Assembly: GCF_000970085.1 (NCBI RefSeq)
Contig: NZ_CP009506.1
Location: 3,472,001-3,536,000, forward strand
Source: Methanosarcina siciliae T4/M
GTDB taxonomy: Archaea > Halobacteriota > Methanosarcinia > Methanosarcinales > Methanosarcinaceae
DNA length: 64,000 nucleotides
Direction of reading: 5' to 3'
This document shows, piece by piece, positions 26,430-35,406 of the stretch. The notes below the pieces were generated by a model. It searched no databases, had not been told where the DNA came from, and was given only the letters and a program-made list of their open reading frames with translations. How positions within the stretch are numbered: the stretch's first letter is position 1; each line of letters starts with the position of its first letter. The position numbers and the translations under genes are program-made.

Positions 26430-26530
26430 TTCCCAAACTTCCGTGAATTTTAACAGGGACCGCCAAAAAATAAGAAAATGAAAAAACGCTGTTGAAATGC
26501 AGGAGTATGAGGATAAGGGGGGTTAGCCCC

Positions 26531-27082
26531 TCAACATTTACTCGTAACAAAAACCATGGCAGCAACAACTGTGGTCCACTTTCCGTTCTTGTCACCTTCT
26601 GCAGTCTGGCAGATATTAAACGTGTCAAAAATGTGTCCGCTTGCCTTATACACCTGTTCGCGCTCATGCCAGGCCATTTCCGCATTGAACTCAATCCCGA
26701 GAGTTGTTGCGAGCATAGTTGCAGCCAGGTCTTCAGCGTATTCTCCGGCAATTATTTCTTCTTCTCCGAATGAGTGGTGTTCGGAAATATAGCCGTAGTT
26801 ATCCTCGTTCACAGGTACAGCAGTTCCTATAGCTGATGCCATCAGGCGGTGAGGCTCGTTGGTGTCGTTTCTTGCGAGAACACAGTGAACAATTGCTCCC
26901 GGTTTCAGTTCGGAGAGACCTTCTTCTCTGGTTACGAGTTTGCAGTTTGGAGGCAGAATACTTGATACGCTCACAAGGTTGTATTTCTCAATTTTTGCAT
27001 CCCTCAGTGCAAGTTCAAAGGATGCTAATCTGTCCTTATGGACCCCGGTACCTTTCGTCAAAAATGCTTTCCTTGGGATCAT
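26531..27082 (-). CDS. pdaD: Pyruvoyl-dependent arginine decarboxylase
   Basis: The protein matches PvlArgDC: N-terminal [20 protein letters not shown], the self-cleavage site [11 protein letters not shown] (pyruvoyl group formed from the second serine of SS, about residue 41), and [20 protein letters not shown] and [13 protein letters not shown] later. It makes agmatine from arginine, the first step of polyamine synthesis in these archaea. The frame opens at 27103, but AAAGGAG placed just before the ATG at 27082 decides that start, giving 183 residues. It is a single gene with its own promoter region. Confidence 0.93.
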   Translation of the reverse strand: MIPRKAFLTKGTGVHKDRLASFELALRDAKIEKYNLVSVSSILPPNCKLVTREEGLSELKPGAIVHCVLARNDTNEPHRLMASAIGTAVPVNEDNYGYISEHHSFGEEEIIAGEYAEDLAATMLATTLGIEFNAEMAWHEREQVYKASGHIFDTFNICQTAEGDKNGKWTTVVAAMVFVTSKC

Positions 27083-27176
27083 GTGAACTCCTTTAACATA
27101 CATCTACTAAGCGATTTTCCATTATCTGGGCAACAAATACACAAATGAATAATTTTCAATAATTTAAAACTTTTCT

Positions 27177-27464
27177 CTCACATTTCGACCCCCTCCCAAA
27201 AAACACAACTTATTTTTTTTATTCGCACAGTCCATTGCTAATTTTGCCTTTACATTTCTATTAATTACCCAATATTCACTATATTTATTCAGAGGTATCT
27301 ATTTTTTTATTTTATTTTCTAAATTTGAACTGGATTTTTTTGAACATTGTGGGATTCAAGCCAAAATCATTGATTTTGTTGAGCATGTTTTACGGCAGAT
27401 TCAATAAGTTTATCCAGTTGTTGCAAAAATCACCTTATTTTTGAAAGGGGGGTCGAAATGTGAG
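27177..27464. mobile_element. MITE-like element with 17-bp perfect terminal inverted repeats
   Basis: CTCACATTTCGACCCCC at 27177-27193 is the exact reverse complement of GGGGGTCGAAATGTGAG at 27448-27464. Both ends are flanked by TTTT, a possible 4-bp target duplication. The 288-bp interior is AT-rich and codes for nothing longer than about 18 residues on the minus strand (ending ESAVKHAQQNQ). It looks like an internally deleted insertion sequence. Confidence 0.65.
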
Positions 27465-27564
27465 TTTTCTACAGTATCGAGTGAAGTTCTCGAACAAACC
27501 CTGGACTTAGTTAGCGATATTTCATGATCCAAATGTACAGGGAAGTTATGAACTTTACCCCTTT

Positions 27565-29616
27565 TCACTCCCAATTTTCAGTCAGGGAAGTCTCTTCTGG
27601 AGAGTTACAGTCCAGGGGTTCTGTCTGTCCCCTATTTCCCTCACAACTGTTGAATAATTCTTTATGCCCGGAAACTGCTTTCTCGTACACGTCCGAGTTT
27701 GAGATCCCTTCGAAGATAAGCCTGGTCTCAAGGGGGATATCTCCCGTATGAACTTTTATATCCTTTCTTTCCACATTGATCGTGACCTGGTCCGGAGAAA
27801 GCCCTGACTCTGCCATGTAATCAAGGATGAGCTCTCTTCCGAAGCTCTCTGCAAACTCGAGCGCTTCACTCCTGATTATAAAGTGTCGCCTTCCTGTGGG
27901 AGTATAGACAAAAACCCCTTTTGTCTTCAGGTCATACTTTGATTCACTGTAAATTGTACGAACTGTGATTTCAACGCGTTTTGTCCCTTTTCCCACAAGG
28001 GCTCCCACTGCATTTCCTACACTGGAATACTCCGGGACAAGTATTTCGGCATCGATCAGTCTTTTCAGGTCATCCACATATGCTCTGACCGGGCCTCCCA
28101 GAAGGATTACCGGAATATCTACCTTAAAGCGGGAGAAAAAGCTGCCTTCGAGCATTTTTTCGATTTCGTTCCTGTCAACCCCTTCCATAAGGAAGGCAAG
28201 GAGGTCTTTTGCCATGTTCCGGGCAAAAAGCCGCTTCACGTCCAAACAGAATTCCTGTCTGTCGGTCCCGAGGAAGTTTGCAAGCAACGTAGCCCCTATT
28301 TCCGAGGCTTCGGAATCCCACTCATCGTATTCTCCCAGGACGTGCAGGGCATCGGTCGGGGTAAAGCCGATAACCTGGACAAGCCTCCTCTGGATCAGGG
28401 AGTCCATTACTTTTTTTGACGGGAGGATATTTCTGTCCCAGTAGACGTCTTTAAGGGAGAGCGGTTCGTTTCGTATATGGGCGAGAAGCTCCTCTTCTTC
28501 TTTGCTCAGGTTTGAAGCCTTCTGTTTTGTCCTCACAAAGAATTTTGTGGCCTGTATATGTTCGTTCAGCTTTAGCCGGTCCGGAATCCAGCGTTTTTTC
28601 AGGGTATTCATAAATGACGGATAGAGGACAGCAGCTCTGCAGAGCGGAATAACCCGGCGGGGTCCTATGTTTGTCCTGCTGCCCTGGACCCAGATATGGC
28701 TGTCCCCGCCTATTGCCGAGGTCTCCATCCTGAGCGCCCTTACCTTTGTCTGCCAGCCCCCTACAATAGCTCCGTTTTCACTGAGGTAGGGCAGCCCTTT
28801 GTGGATAAGCGAGACATCCGTGCTTGTCCCCCCAACATCGATAACAGTACACGTCTCCTGGCCTGAGAGGTAAGACGCCCCTAAAAGGCTTGCAGCAGGG
28901 CCCGAAAAGACTGATTCTATGGGCTTTTTCATGGCTTCCTGCATGCTTACGACTGACCCGTCGCAGCGGAGCATTGCAATTCTGGATTCAAGCCCTCTCC
29001 TTTCGATTTCGTTTACAACGGTCTTCAAGAATCCTTCTGCTACCGGCAGGAGCTGGGCGTTTAAGTAAGCCGTAACTCCCCTTTCATAGGCTCCCAGAGA
29101 CTGGGCAAGTTCATGCCCGCAGACAACCGGAAGTCCGGTGAGTTCCTGGATAAGAGCTTTTACTCGCAGTTCATGCTCGGGGTTGCGGACACTGAAATAT
29201 GAGGAGACTGCAAAAGCCGAGACCCTGTCCTTCAGCCTCAGTACAAAGTTTTCGACTGCGGAAAGGTCGAGGGCTTCAACCTCCTCTCCGCGGCTGTCGT
29301 GTCCTCCCTGCACCATTATGCAGTTTGCGACCTCCGAGTCCGCAGGGATTTCATAGTCTCCTACAAGAATAAGTCCAACCGGATATCCTGTCTTTTCCAG
29401 GATAGTATTGGTTGCAAGGGTTGTGGAAACCGAAACCATAGTCACAAGTTTCAGCTTTTCCGGGTCAAGCCCGTCAATAGAATTCGTTATTCCTTCAAGA
29501 AGGTCGGGATATGTTGTTAGTGCCTTATTTGAACATATAACTTTTCCATCCGAGTTCCTGATTAATATGGAATCTGTATATGTCCCGCCGGCATCGATTC
29601 CCAGACTGTATGCCAT
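27565..29616 (-). CDS. Hydantoinase/oxoprolinase family protein (HyuA-like), copy 1
   Basis: A 683-residue protein of the HyuA/acetone carboxylase-beta superfamily. It starts with SLGIDAGGTYTDSILI (the phosphate-binding loop of the ASKHA fold), has TLATNTILE, SGPAASLLGASYLSG and VIDVGGTSTDVSLI (second phosphate loop and adenosine region). Such proteins hydrolyse cyclic amides with ATP, usually with a HyuB partner that is absent nearby. AAGGAG precedes the ATG. The last 60 residues extend beyond those of the neighbouring copy. It is about 60 percent alike to the upstream copy by eye, so the pair arose by tandem duplication. Substrate unknown. Confidence 0.85.
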   Translation of the reverse strand: MAYSLGIDAGGTYTDSILIRNSDGKVICSNKALTTYPDLLEGITNSIDGLDPEKLKLVTMVSVSTTLATNTILEKTGYPVGLILVGDYEIPADSEVANCIMVQGGHDSRGEEVEALDLSAVENFVLRLKDRVSAFAVSSYFSVRNPEHELRVKALIQELTGLPVVCGHELAQSLGAYERGVTAYLNAQLLPVAEGFLKTVVNEIERRGLESRIAMLRCDGSVVSMQEAMKKPIESVFSGPAASLLGASYLSGQETCTVIDVGGTSTDVSLIHKGLPYLSENGAIVGGWQTKVRALRMETSAIGGDSHIWVQGSRTNIGPRRVIPLCRAAVLYPSFMNTLKKRWIPDRLKLNEHIQATKFFVRTKQKASNLSKEEEELLAHIRNEPLSLKDVYWDRNILPSKKVMDSLIQRRLVQVIGFTPTDALHVLGEYDEWDSEASEIGATLLANFLGTDRQEFCLDVKRLFARNMAKDLLAFLMEGVDRNEIEKMLEGSFFSRFKVDIPVILLGGPVRAYVDDLKRLIDAEILVPEYSSVGNAVGALVGKGTKRVEITVRTIYSESKYDLKTKGVFVYTPTGRRHFIIRSEALEFAESFGRELILDYMAESGLSPDQVTINVERKDIKVHTGDIPLETRLIFEGISNSDVYEKAVSGHKELFNSCEGNRGQTEPLDCNSPEETSLTENWE

Positions 29617-29976
29617 TTTTTTTACTCCTTATACATTTTTTATTTCGGATCACCCGTAAGGTGCCATTTAGTGATCTCGTTTATGCTTTAAACACTAAAA
29701 TCGTTCGTAAGCCATTTTTCTTTCAATTTTTTCCGGTTTTCCTTGAAGTCAATTTCCATTAAATCTATTTTTAAATTCTGAAATCCGGAATTATGGAGCA
29801 AGCGGATTGTTAAAGAACAAATTTAGAGCTTAAAAGCAAACCCCGGGCTTAAGAACAATTTCAGTTCAAAGCTTCTATCTGGCTTACTTTCAGTCTTTAC
29901 TTTTGAACCTCTATAATCCGAGTTGTAATATCTGCATTATTGAGGGAAAATATAAATGTTCCGGATGTCCCGGAAC
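29617..29976. other. Spacer between two HyuA-like genes
   Basis: No gene or clear regulatory motif is visible in these 360 bases. The length suggests that the left gene has its own promoter rather than being read through from the right copy. Confidence 0.4.
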
Positions 29977-31899
29977 TCAGACTTTCGGCATTCCGATTCC
30001 TACAAAAACGAGTTTTGATTCTATGGGTATTGCACCTGCCTCACTCAGGGAAATATCTTTTCTGTTCATCTCTATCTGGACCTCGCCCCTGTCAAGCCCG
30101 GCCCCGGTCATATATTCCATCACAAGCTGCCTTCCAAGATCTTCGGCGTGTGCCAGGGCTTCTGAGTAGCTCCCGAAGGTTTCCCTACCGCGGGGCGAGA
30201 AAAGAAGTACAAGCCTTTTTCTTTCTTTTGAATAGGTGCTCTTGATAAGGATTTCGATCCTTTTTATGCCTTTTCCTACAACAGCCCCTACAGCATTTCC
30301 TACTTCCGAGTACCTGGGGACCATGATTTCCGCATCAAGAATCTGTTTCAATTCTTCTGTATAGGCGACGACCGGGCCCCCGATAAGCACGACAGGGATT
30401 TTCATCCTGAACTGCGCAAACCTGTCGGACAGGATAATTTTTTCAATTTCCGGGGAGGGAATGTCTTTTAAGACAAAGGACATCAGGTTTACTGCCATAT
30501 TCTTTGCAACATCCCTTTTTATACGCTTGCAGAGTTCGATGTAGTCTGTCTGCATATACCGTTCGAGAAGTTTTGCCCCGGCAACCGAGGCTTCCGCATC
30601 CCAGCCCCTATATTCTCCGAGCACATGCAGGGCATCAGTCGGGGTAAAGCCAATTGCCTGGATAAGGCGTTTTCTGATCAGGGAATCTAGCAAGCCGGGG
30701 GACAGGTTTTTCTGTGTTTCCCAGAAGATATCGTTGAGGGAAGTTGGGGTATCTCCTATCCTGTCAAAGAGCTCCTGCTCATAACTCCCAAGCTTTGATG
30801 CATCGGCCCCTGTCCTTATGAAGAACTTTGTGGGCTGTACGTTCTCTTCAAGGTGCATGGTCCCGGGGATTCTTCCTTTTCTCAGGACTTCAAGAAAACC
30901 GGGGTATTTGACAGCCGCAACACAGAGAGGGATTACCCGACGGGGTCCGATGTTGATTTTCATATTATTTGCCCAGACGTGGCTGTCTCCCCCCATTGCC
31001 GAGGTTTCCATACGGATAGCCTTGACCTTGGTCTGCCAGCCCCCTACTACAGCCCCTTCCGGGCAGAGTTCGGGAAGCCCGTTTTCAAGCATGGAAACAT
31101 CCGTACTCGTCCCGCCCACATCTATGACTGCACAGGTCTCAAGCCCTGAAAGGTGAGATGCCCCTACAAGGCTTGCAGCAGGGCCTGAAAAGATCGATTC
31201 TATGGGTTTTTCAAGGGCTTCGTCGATGCCCACCACCGACCCGTCGCATTTGAGCATGAGCAGCCTTGCGTCCATCCCTCTCCTTTTGATCTCTTCCCGG
31301 ATCGAAAGGATAAACTGGCTTGCAATAGGGATGAGCTGGGCGTTCAAGTAAGCCGTAACCCCTCGTTCATACGCTCCTAGGTCGAGGGAAAGCTCGTGAC
31401 CGCAGACAACCGGAATGCCCGTAAGTTCCTGAATACGGGTTTTGATTACCATTTCATGCGCAGGGTTTCGGATGCTAAAGTATGAAGAAACTGCAAACGC
31501 CGAGACCCGGTCTTTTACCTTTTCGACAAAAGCCTCAACTGCTGTCATATCAAGAGGTTCCAGTTCAGCTCCGTGGTGGTCGTGCCCTCCTTTTACCACT
31601 GCATAAAATTCAGCATTCATTTTTTCCGGGATTTCGTAGTCCCCGACAAGAATCAAACCTACAGGATAGCCATTTTTTTCAAGGATCGTGTTTGTAGCAA
31701 GAGTTGTAGATACAGACACCATTTTTACTTCTTTTAAGTATTTTTCATCCAGCCCGTCAATTGAATTTTTAATTCCTGCAAGAAGGTCCGGATAGGTCGT
31801 AAGTGCCTTGTTCGAGTCCATCACCTTGCCATCGGAATCCCGGATGATGATCGAATCTGTGTACGTCCCTCCTGCGTCAATTCCCATGCTGTACTGCAT
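29977..31899 (-). CDS. Hydantoinase/oxoprolinase family protein (HyuA-like), copy 2
   Basis: A 640-residue paralogue of the gene to its left, with SMGIDAGGTYTDSIIIRDSD at the N-terminus, KALTTYPDLLAGIKNSIDG, SGPAASLVGASHLSG and VIDVGGTSTDVSML. The ATPase motifs are intact. It ends near MNRKDISLSEAGAIPIESKL without the longer tail of copy 1. CAGGAGAT lies before the ATG. HyuA-type proteins in methanogens occur without HyuB and have no proven reaction; the high conservation of both copies argues that both are used. Confidence 0.85.
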   Translation of the reverse strand: MQYSMGIDAGGTYTDSIIIRDSDGKVMDSNKALTTYPDLLAGIKNSIDGLDEKYLKEVKMVSVSTTLATNTILEKNGYPVGLILVGDYEIPEKMNAEFYAVVKGGHDHHGAELEPLDMTAVEAFVEKVKDRVSAFAVSSYFSIRNPAHEMVIKTRIQELTGIPVVCGHELSLDLGAYERGVTAYLNAQLIPIASQFILSIREEIKRRGMDARLLMLKCDGSVVGIDEALEKPIESIFSGPAASLVGASHLSGLETCAVIDVGGTSTDVSMLENGLPELCPEGAVVGGWQTKVKAIRMETSAMGGDSHVWANNMKINIGPRRVIPLCVAAVKYPGFLEVLRKGRIPGTMHLEENVQPTKFFIRTGADASKLGSYEQELFDRIGDTPTSLNDIFWETQKNLSPGLLDSLIRKRLIQAIGFTPTDALHVLGEYRGWDAEASVAGAKLLERYMQTDYIELCKRIKRDVAKNMAVNLMSFVLKDIPSPEIEKIILSDRFAQFRMKIPVVLIGGPVVAYTEELKQILDAEIMVPRYSEVGNAVGAVVGKGIKRIEILIKSTYSKERKRLVLLFSPRGRETFGSYSEALAHAEDLGRQLVMEYMTGAGLDRGEVQIEMNRKDISLSEAGAIPIESKLVFVGIGMPKV

Positions 31900-32257
31900 T
31901 TGAAGATCTCCTGTTTCTTTTTTCGTGAATGGGGTTCATGAAATTGTTCATTAATTTAGCTCATGAAATTTCTCATGAGATTTAATTTGCCGAATATGAA
32001 TAATGCCCAAAATTATATAATAGTTAGTTGAAAAATAACGACACACTCACTGTTATATACGGATTTCCTGTGTTTAGCGTAAGCAGTTTCCAAATTTATC
32101 TATAAGATATGACTTTATCTTTATTTAATGCCAAAAATTTATATAATTAGGATTATTTTATATCTTCTTTAAGCGTCTGTTCAGAAAAACCTTAAAAGGT
32201 ACTTTTGAGCCCGAATAAGTTCCTGGGAGCTCCTATAAACGGATTGAGTTGATTGGC
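31900..32257. other. AT-rich spacer upstream of the toxin-antitoxin pair
   Basis: There is no gene. Two TTTATATAATT-like stretches (about 32008-32018 and 32140-32150) could be TATA boxes, the second for the toxin-antitoxin operon. A repeated GAAATT/TTCATGA word lies near 31930-31975. Confidence 0.4.
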
Positions 32258-32446
32258 ATGACATTTACAGAAATTTTTAATCATTTAAAGGAACTCGAAA
32301 AAAGGTTCAATGAAATCAAATACCCTCTTGAAGCTACTTTTCAGCCATCATTTTCCTCTAAAATCCGAAAAGCAGAACGAGACTGTTCACAGTATAATCT
32401 GCCTGAGTTTGAAATCGAAGAATTTTTTGAAAAGGTAGAACAATGA
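32258..32446 (+). CDS. Putative antitoxin of a RelBE-like pair
   Basis: A 62-residue acidic protein starting at ATG 32258 (MTFTEIFNHLKELEKRF). It has no clear DNA-binding motif and is mostly helical. Its stop overlaps the start of a RelE/ParE-type gene by four bases (ATGA), the typical arrangement of antitoxin and toxin. The C-terminal part (NLPEFEIEEFFEKVEQ) could be the toxin-wrapping helix. The assignment rests on context and size, since no family is recognised by sequence. Confidence 0.65.
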   Translation: MTFTEIFNHLKELEKRFNEIKYPLEATFQPSFSSKIRKAERDCSQYNLPEFEIEEFFEKVEQ

Positions 32447-32724
32447 CATACAGAGTAGCAGTTCACCCCTCAGTCAGCAAAAATCTGAAAAAACTGTACA
32501 AACTCGACAGGCCGACATATGATTATGTGAAGGCACGCCTCAGCCTTCTGGTTTACAGTCCCGAAATGGGTTCTCCCCTTGGGGCTGAGTTTGAGGGAAA
32601 ATGGAGAATTCACATAGGGATATTCGTGTTGATTTACGCCTTTAATAAGGCGAACAATACCCTTACCCTTCTTACCTTTGAACACTATACACGAGCATAT
32701 GATATGGATACGGCTTACGCCTGA
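32443..32724 (+). CDS. RelE/ParE-family toxin
   Basis: A 93-residue basic protein with the RelE/ParE fold pattern: MTYRVAVHPSVSKNLKKL (first strand and helix), helix DYVKARLSLLVYSPEMG, then GKWRIHIGIFVLIYAFN and a final NTLTLLTFEHYTRAYD strand. The GKWRIHIG stretch corresponds to the usual G-xxR-xRxGxYR core. Toxins of this type cleave mRNA at the ribosome or inhibit gyrase; which applies is not clear. It is coupled to the antitoxin gene by a four-base overlap. Confidence 0.82.
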   Translation: MTYRVAVHPSVSKNLKKLYKLDRPTYDYVKARLSLLVYSPEMGSPLGAEFEGKWRIHIGIFVLIYAFNKANNTLTLLTFEHYTRAYDMDTAYA

Positions 32725-33236
32725 ACTGATGCTGAGTCTGAAATGATTCGTCCATTTTATCTCCGGTTATAAAGAATGACCGAATTCGATGGTTTAATGC
32801 ATTTACCTTATCGGAAAGATGTTGCTGTAGACCCGAAAAGAATTTTTTAATTATGGTACATATAAGTGCCTCCTCCAGCCTGTATGGCGGCCCTGCAAAA
32901 AGAAGGAAAAACAGATTCTGAAGAGGATTTTGTATTTTTGAGAAGGTTTCTCCCCTTCGCCGAACGGGACAAATTAGAAATTTCTGCAATTCAGCCCTAA
33001 GGGCAAATCTCAAAGTAGTTTCACTTGTCATAAGCTGGCCCCTTTAACCGAAATTCTCAGTATTTGTAGCCCATAAGTCGTTTTTTGACATAAAAGGTCA
33101 ATCACTTAAAGGTAAACGATCTATTTCACCTGATGCTGTAAAATTCTTAAGGTAAAAGCAGGTTTAAAGATAAAGTTAGAAAGATAAAGTTAGATGTGAA
33201 ATTGAACGAATTTCAGGACTCAGTGAGGAACCAGCT
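32725..33236. other. Spacer with a second copy of a dispersed repeat
   Basis: No gene. CATATAAGTGCCTCCTCCAG continuing CCTGTATGGCGG (about 32856-32887) matches the element at about 24667-24695, and GAACGGGACAA at 32965 matches the GAGCGGGACAA words there. The hairpin is less perfect in this copy. Decayed mobile sequence is likely. Confidence 0.45.
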
Positions 33237-33977
33237 ATGAGAAAAAACGATAGTATCAAAGCTTGCGGCAGAACAATAGACTATGAGATCGTATACAGTA
33301 AAAGAAGGAAAAAAGTCTCAATAGTAGTCTGCCCTGACCTCAAGGTGGAGTTCCGCGCTCCTCATGGGCTAAGCTTTGAGGTTATAAGGGATATGCTGCA
33401 GAGGAAGGCCGGATGGGTTCAGGAAAAGCTTGACTGGTTCGAAGCAAACCGAGTTCCATGCCAGGAAAAGTGGTATACTGAAGGTGAAATTTATCTCTAT
33501 ATGGGGAGAGAGTATCCCCTGAAAATCCTGGCTAGGGAAGGAATTAAAAAACCCCTTGCTTCCCTCAACGGAGCTGAGCTTATTGTCCTTATTCCTGAAG
33601 CTGTTCCTGAGGAGCTGCTGAGGCCTGTACTTGTAAAAAAAGCTGTCTGGGATTTTTATCGGGACTGTGCCGAATCAAATGTTGACAGGCTCTTGAAAGT
33701 TTATTCTGAAAAACTGAAGATAACCCCTCCGATTTTTAAGGTAAAACATCAGAAGAGGCGCTGGGGAAGCTGTTCTGCTGATAATGTGCTCAGGATTAAT
33801 TTCCAGCTTATGATGGCCCCTCCAGAGCAGCTTGAATATGTAGTTGTGCATGAGCTCTGCCACGTAAAGGAGAAGAACCATTCAGCCAGGTTCTGGAAAC
33901 TAGTTGGGGGACTCATGCCTGGTTATGAGGTACACAGGAAGAGCTTGAAAAAAGAAGGCTGGAAATATGTACTTTAA
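33237..33977 (+). CDS. YgjP-like (DUF45) zinc metallopeptidase
   Basis: A 246-residue protein with the conserved KHQKRRWGSCSADNVLRINF segment and the metal-binding motif VVHELCHVKEKNHSARFW, in which HELCH supplies two zinc ligands and the downstream H of NHS the third. This is the YgjP/SprT-like DUF45 family, also found with restriction loci, but here alone. GAGGA precedes the ATG. The N-terminal half (residues 1-130) is the usual beta-rich portion. Substrate proteins are unknown. Confidence 0.87.
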   Translation: MRKNDSIKACGRTIDYEIVYSKRRKKVSIVVCPDLKVEFRAPHGLSFEVIRDMLQRKAGWVQEKLDWFEANRVPCQEKWYTEGEIYLYMGREYPLKILAREGIKKPLASLNGAELIVLIPEAVPEELLRPVLVKKAVWDFYRDCAESNVDRLLKVYSEKLKITPPIFKVKHQKRRWGSCSADNVLRINFQLMMAPPEQLEYVVVHELCHVKEKNHSARFWKLVGGLMPGYEVHRKSLKKEGWKYVL

Positions 33978-34237
33978 AGTTAAGTCTGGACCTTAATATG
34001 CCTAAAATTCGCAAAAAATTCGTAAAAATCCTTTTTATAAAACACTTTTTCGAGTTTAAAGATTAATATAAAAATTCTTTTTTGAGCATATTGGCAGTTT
34101 TGAATTTTGTGAACTAACATTTCAACATTAAATTTTAATTACAAAAGAGTATATTATTTATTAAGGTTAACATCAGGAATTAAGCCAAAAAGATAGTTTG
34201 GATAGGGGGTATTTTACTGGAGAATGAGTCCACTTAT

Positions 34238-34660
34238 TTGCACAGTAACAATATTGAAACTGCTATTTCAAATGTTAATAATGCACATACAAATAACTCT
34301 GTTACAAAGGGATCTGTTACAAATAACTCTGTTACAAAGGACTCTGTTACAAATAACTCTGTTACAAAGGACTCTGTTATAAATAACTCTGTTACAAAGG
34401 ACTCTGTTATAAATAACTCTGTTATAAATAACTCTGTTACAAAGGACTCTATCAATCATATCTTCACTAAATTTTTAAATCCCGGAATTGAAGAGCTACC
34501 GATTTATCTTCTGGGTATATTATTTATGATGTCCGGATTTTTGCTTTTTATTTATGGTCTTTTTATGAGGCAAATTTACCAGTTTATTATGGGTTTTATT
34601 TTTCTGATTTCCGGGCTTATTTTAGACAATGCAAGAGATTCGGACACGAATGGGAAATGA
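34238..34660 (+). CDS. Small membrane protein with a 10-residue repeat array
   Basis: A 140-residue protein in which residues 19-73 are copies of NNSVTKDSVT, followed by a short linker and two membrane helices (LPIYLLGILFMMSGFLLFIY, QFIMGFIFLISGLIL). The start is uncertain: a TTG at 34238 opens the frame, and coding-like sequence continues upstream (ENESTYLHSNN) behind a GGGGGT, where no normal start codon is seen. The threonine/serine/asparagine-rich array could be a glycosylated surface stalk. No family recognised. Confidence 0.55.
   Translation: MHSNNIETAISNVNNAHTNNSVTKGSVTNNSVTKDSVTNNSVTKDSVINNSVTKDSVINNSVINNSVTKDSINHIFTKFLNPGIEELPIYLLGILFMMSGFLLFIYGLFMRQIYQFIMGFIFLISGLILDNARDSDTNGK
34292..34452 (+). 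repeat. 30-bp coding minisatellite (15-bp half units)
   Basis: AATAACTCTGTTACAAAGGA plus CTCTGTTAYA is repeated about five times with one half-unit slip (NNSVI NNSVT). Nucleotide identity between units is nearly complete, so the array is young and likely varies in copy number while keeping the frame. Confidence 0.8.
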
Positions 34661-34855
34661 AACTTGAAGAAAAAAAATTATTTGTGAATCTGGAGAAGAA
34701 ACACTTTGGTAGATTCGAAATAAGAACAGATATCTGTGATTTTTTCAGTTTTCCATTTGTAACCCGAATTTTTCCAATTCTATTCTTTTTTCTTATTCAA
34801 TCTTTTCAGGATATAAGAATCATTAAATAGTTTTGTTTATTCCTACTTAATAGGA

Positions 34856-35371
34856 ATGTTTATGAATAATTCAGAAAATATGAATTATAAATATCTGATT
34901 TTCTTTTTCATCGGAATATTTACTTTTTTCCTGAGTGGGTACGCTCTGACCGGGATTCACCCTCCCACATCGATATACCTTATGTTCGTGATCTATGGAG
35001 TCCTCTTTGCAGGCGGGCTGTTAATTTCAAGGGAACGGTCTTCAGTTTTTATCCTTAAGGCATTTGCCGTGTCTCTTGTACCTCTTTTGCTGATCTCCGC
35101 AGCATTCTTTGCCCTCGGAGCTCTCAACCACGAGTATTCCAAATCTATAGAAGCCGAAAAACTGGAATTTATACCTGATGAATTTGTTATCGTGACAGAA
35201 GAAGAACTTGATGAATATCCAGTGCTGAAGAAAGCTATCGAGTCTCCCGGAGTGTACTTTAGTGCAGATCCTGAAGAATGGAGACGGACGACTGATTTCC
35301 TTAAAGAAAAAGGGGCTTATGAGATAAAAGTGGAGAAATATTATTATAGAGTCTCTTTCACTACGGCCTGA
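34856..35371 (+). CDS. Hypothetical membrane protein, three helices and a soluble tail
   Basis: A 171-residue protein with three predicted membrane helices (about 12-32, 40-60, 70-92) and a C-terminal soluble domain of about 75 residues (EFIPDEFVIVTEEELDEYPV and onward) that looks like a small alpha-beta domain. No known family. Two in-frame ATGs (34856 and 34862) lie close together. It follows the repeat-bearing membrane protein by about 195 bp on the same strand; a functional link is possible but unproven. Confidence 0.65.
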   Translation: MFMNNSENMNYKYLIFFFIGIFTFFLSGYALTGIHPPTSIYLMFVIYGVLFAGGLLISRERSSVFILKAFAVSLVPLLLISAAFFALGALNHEYSKSIEAEKLEFIPDEFVIVTEEELDEYPVLKKAIESPGVYFSADPEEWRRTTDFLKEKGAYEIKVEKYYYRVSFTTA

Positions 35372-35406
35372 TTACTGCATGAAAGTTAAAATAGATATAT
35401 TCTTCA

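Noticed and set aside
34234..34459. Minus-strand frames of repeated ELFITESFVT or NRVIYNRVLC
   Set aside because: They arise from the 30-bp repeat, which is in frame with a membrane protein on the plus strand.
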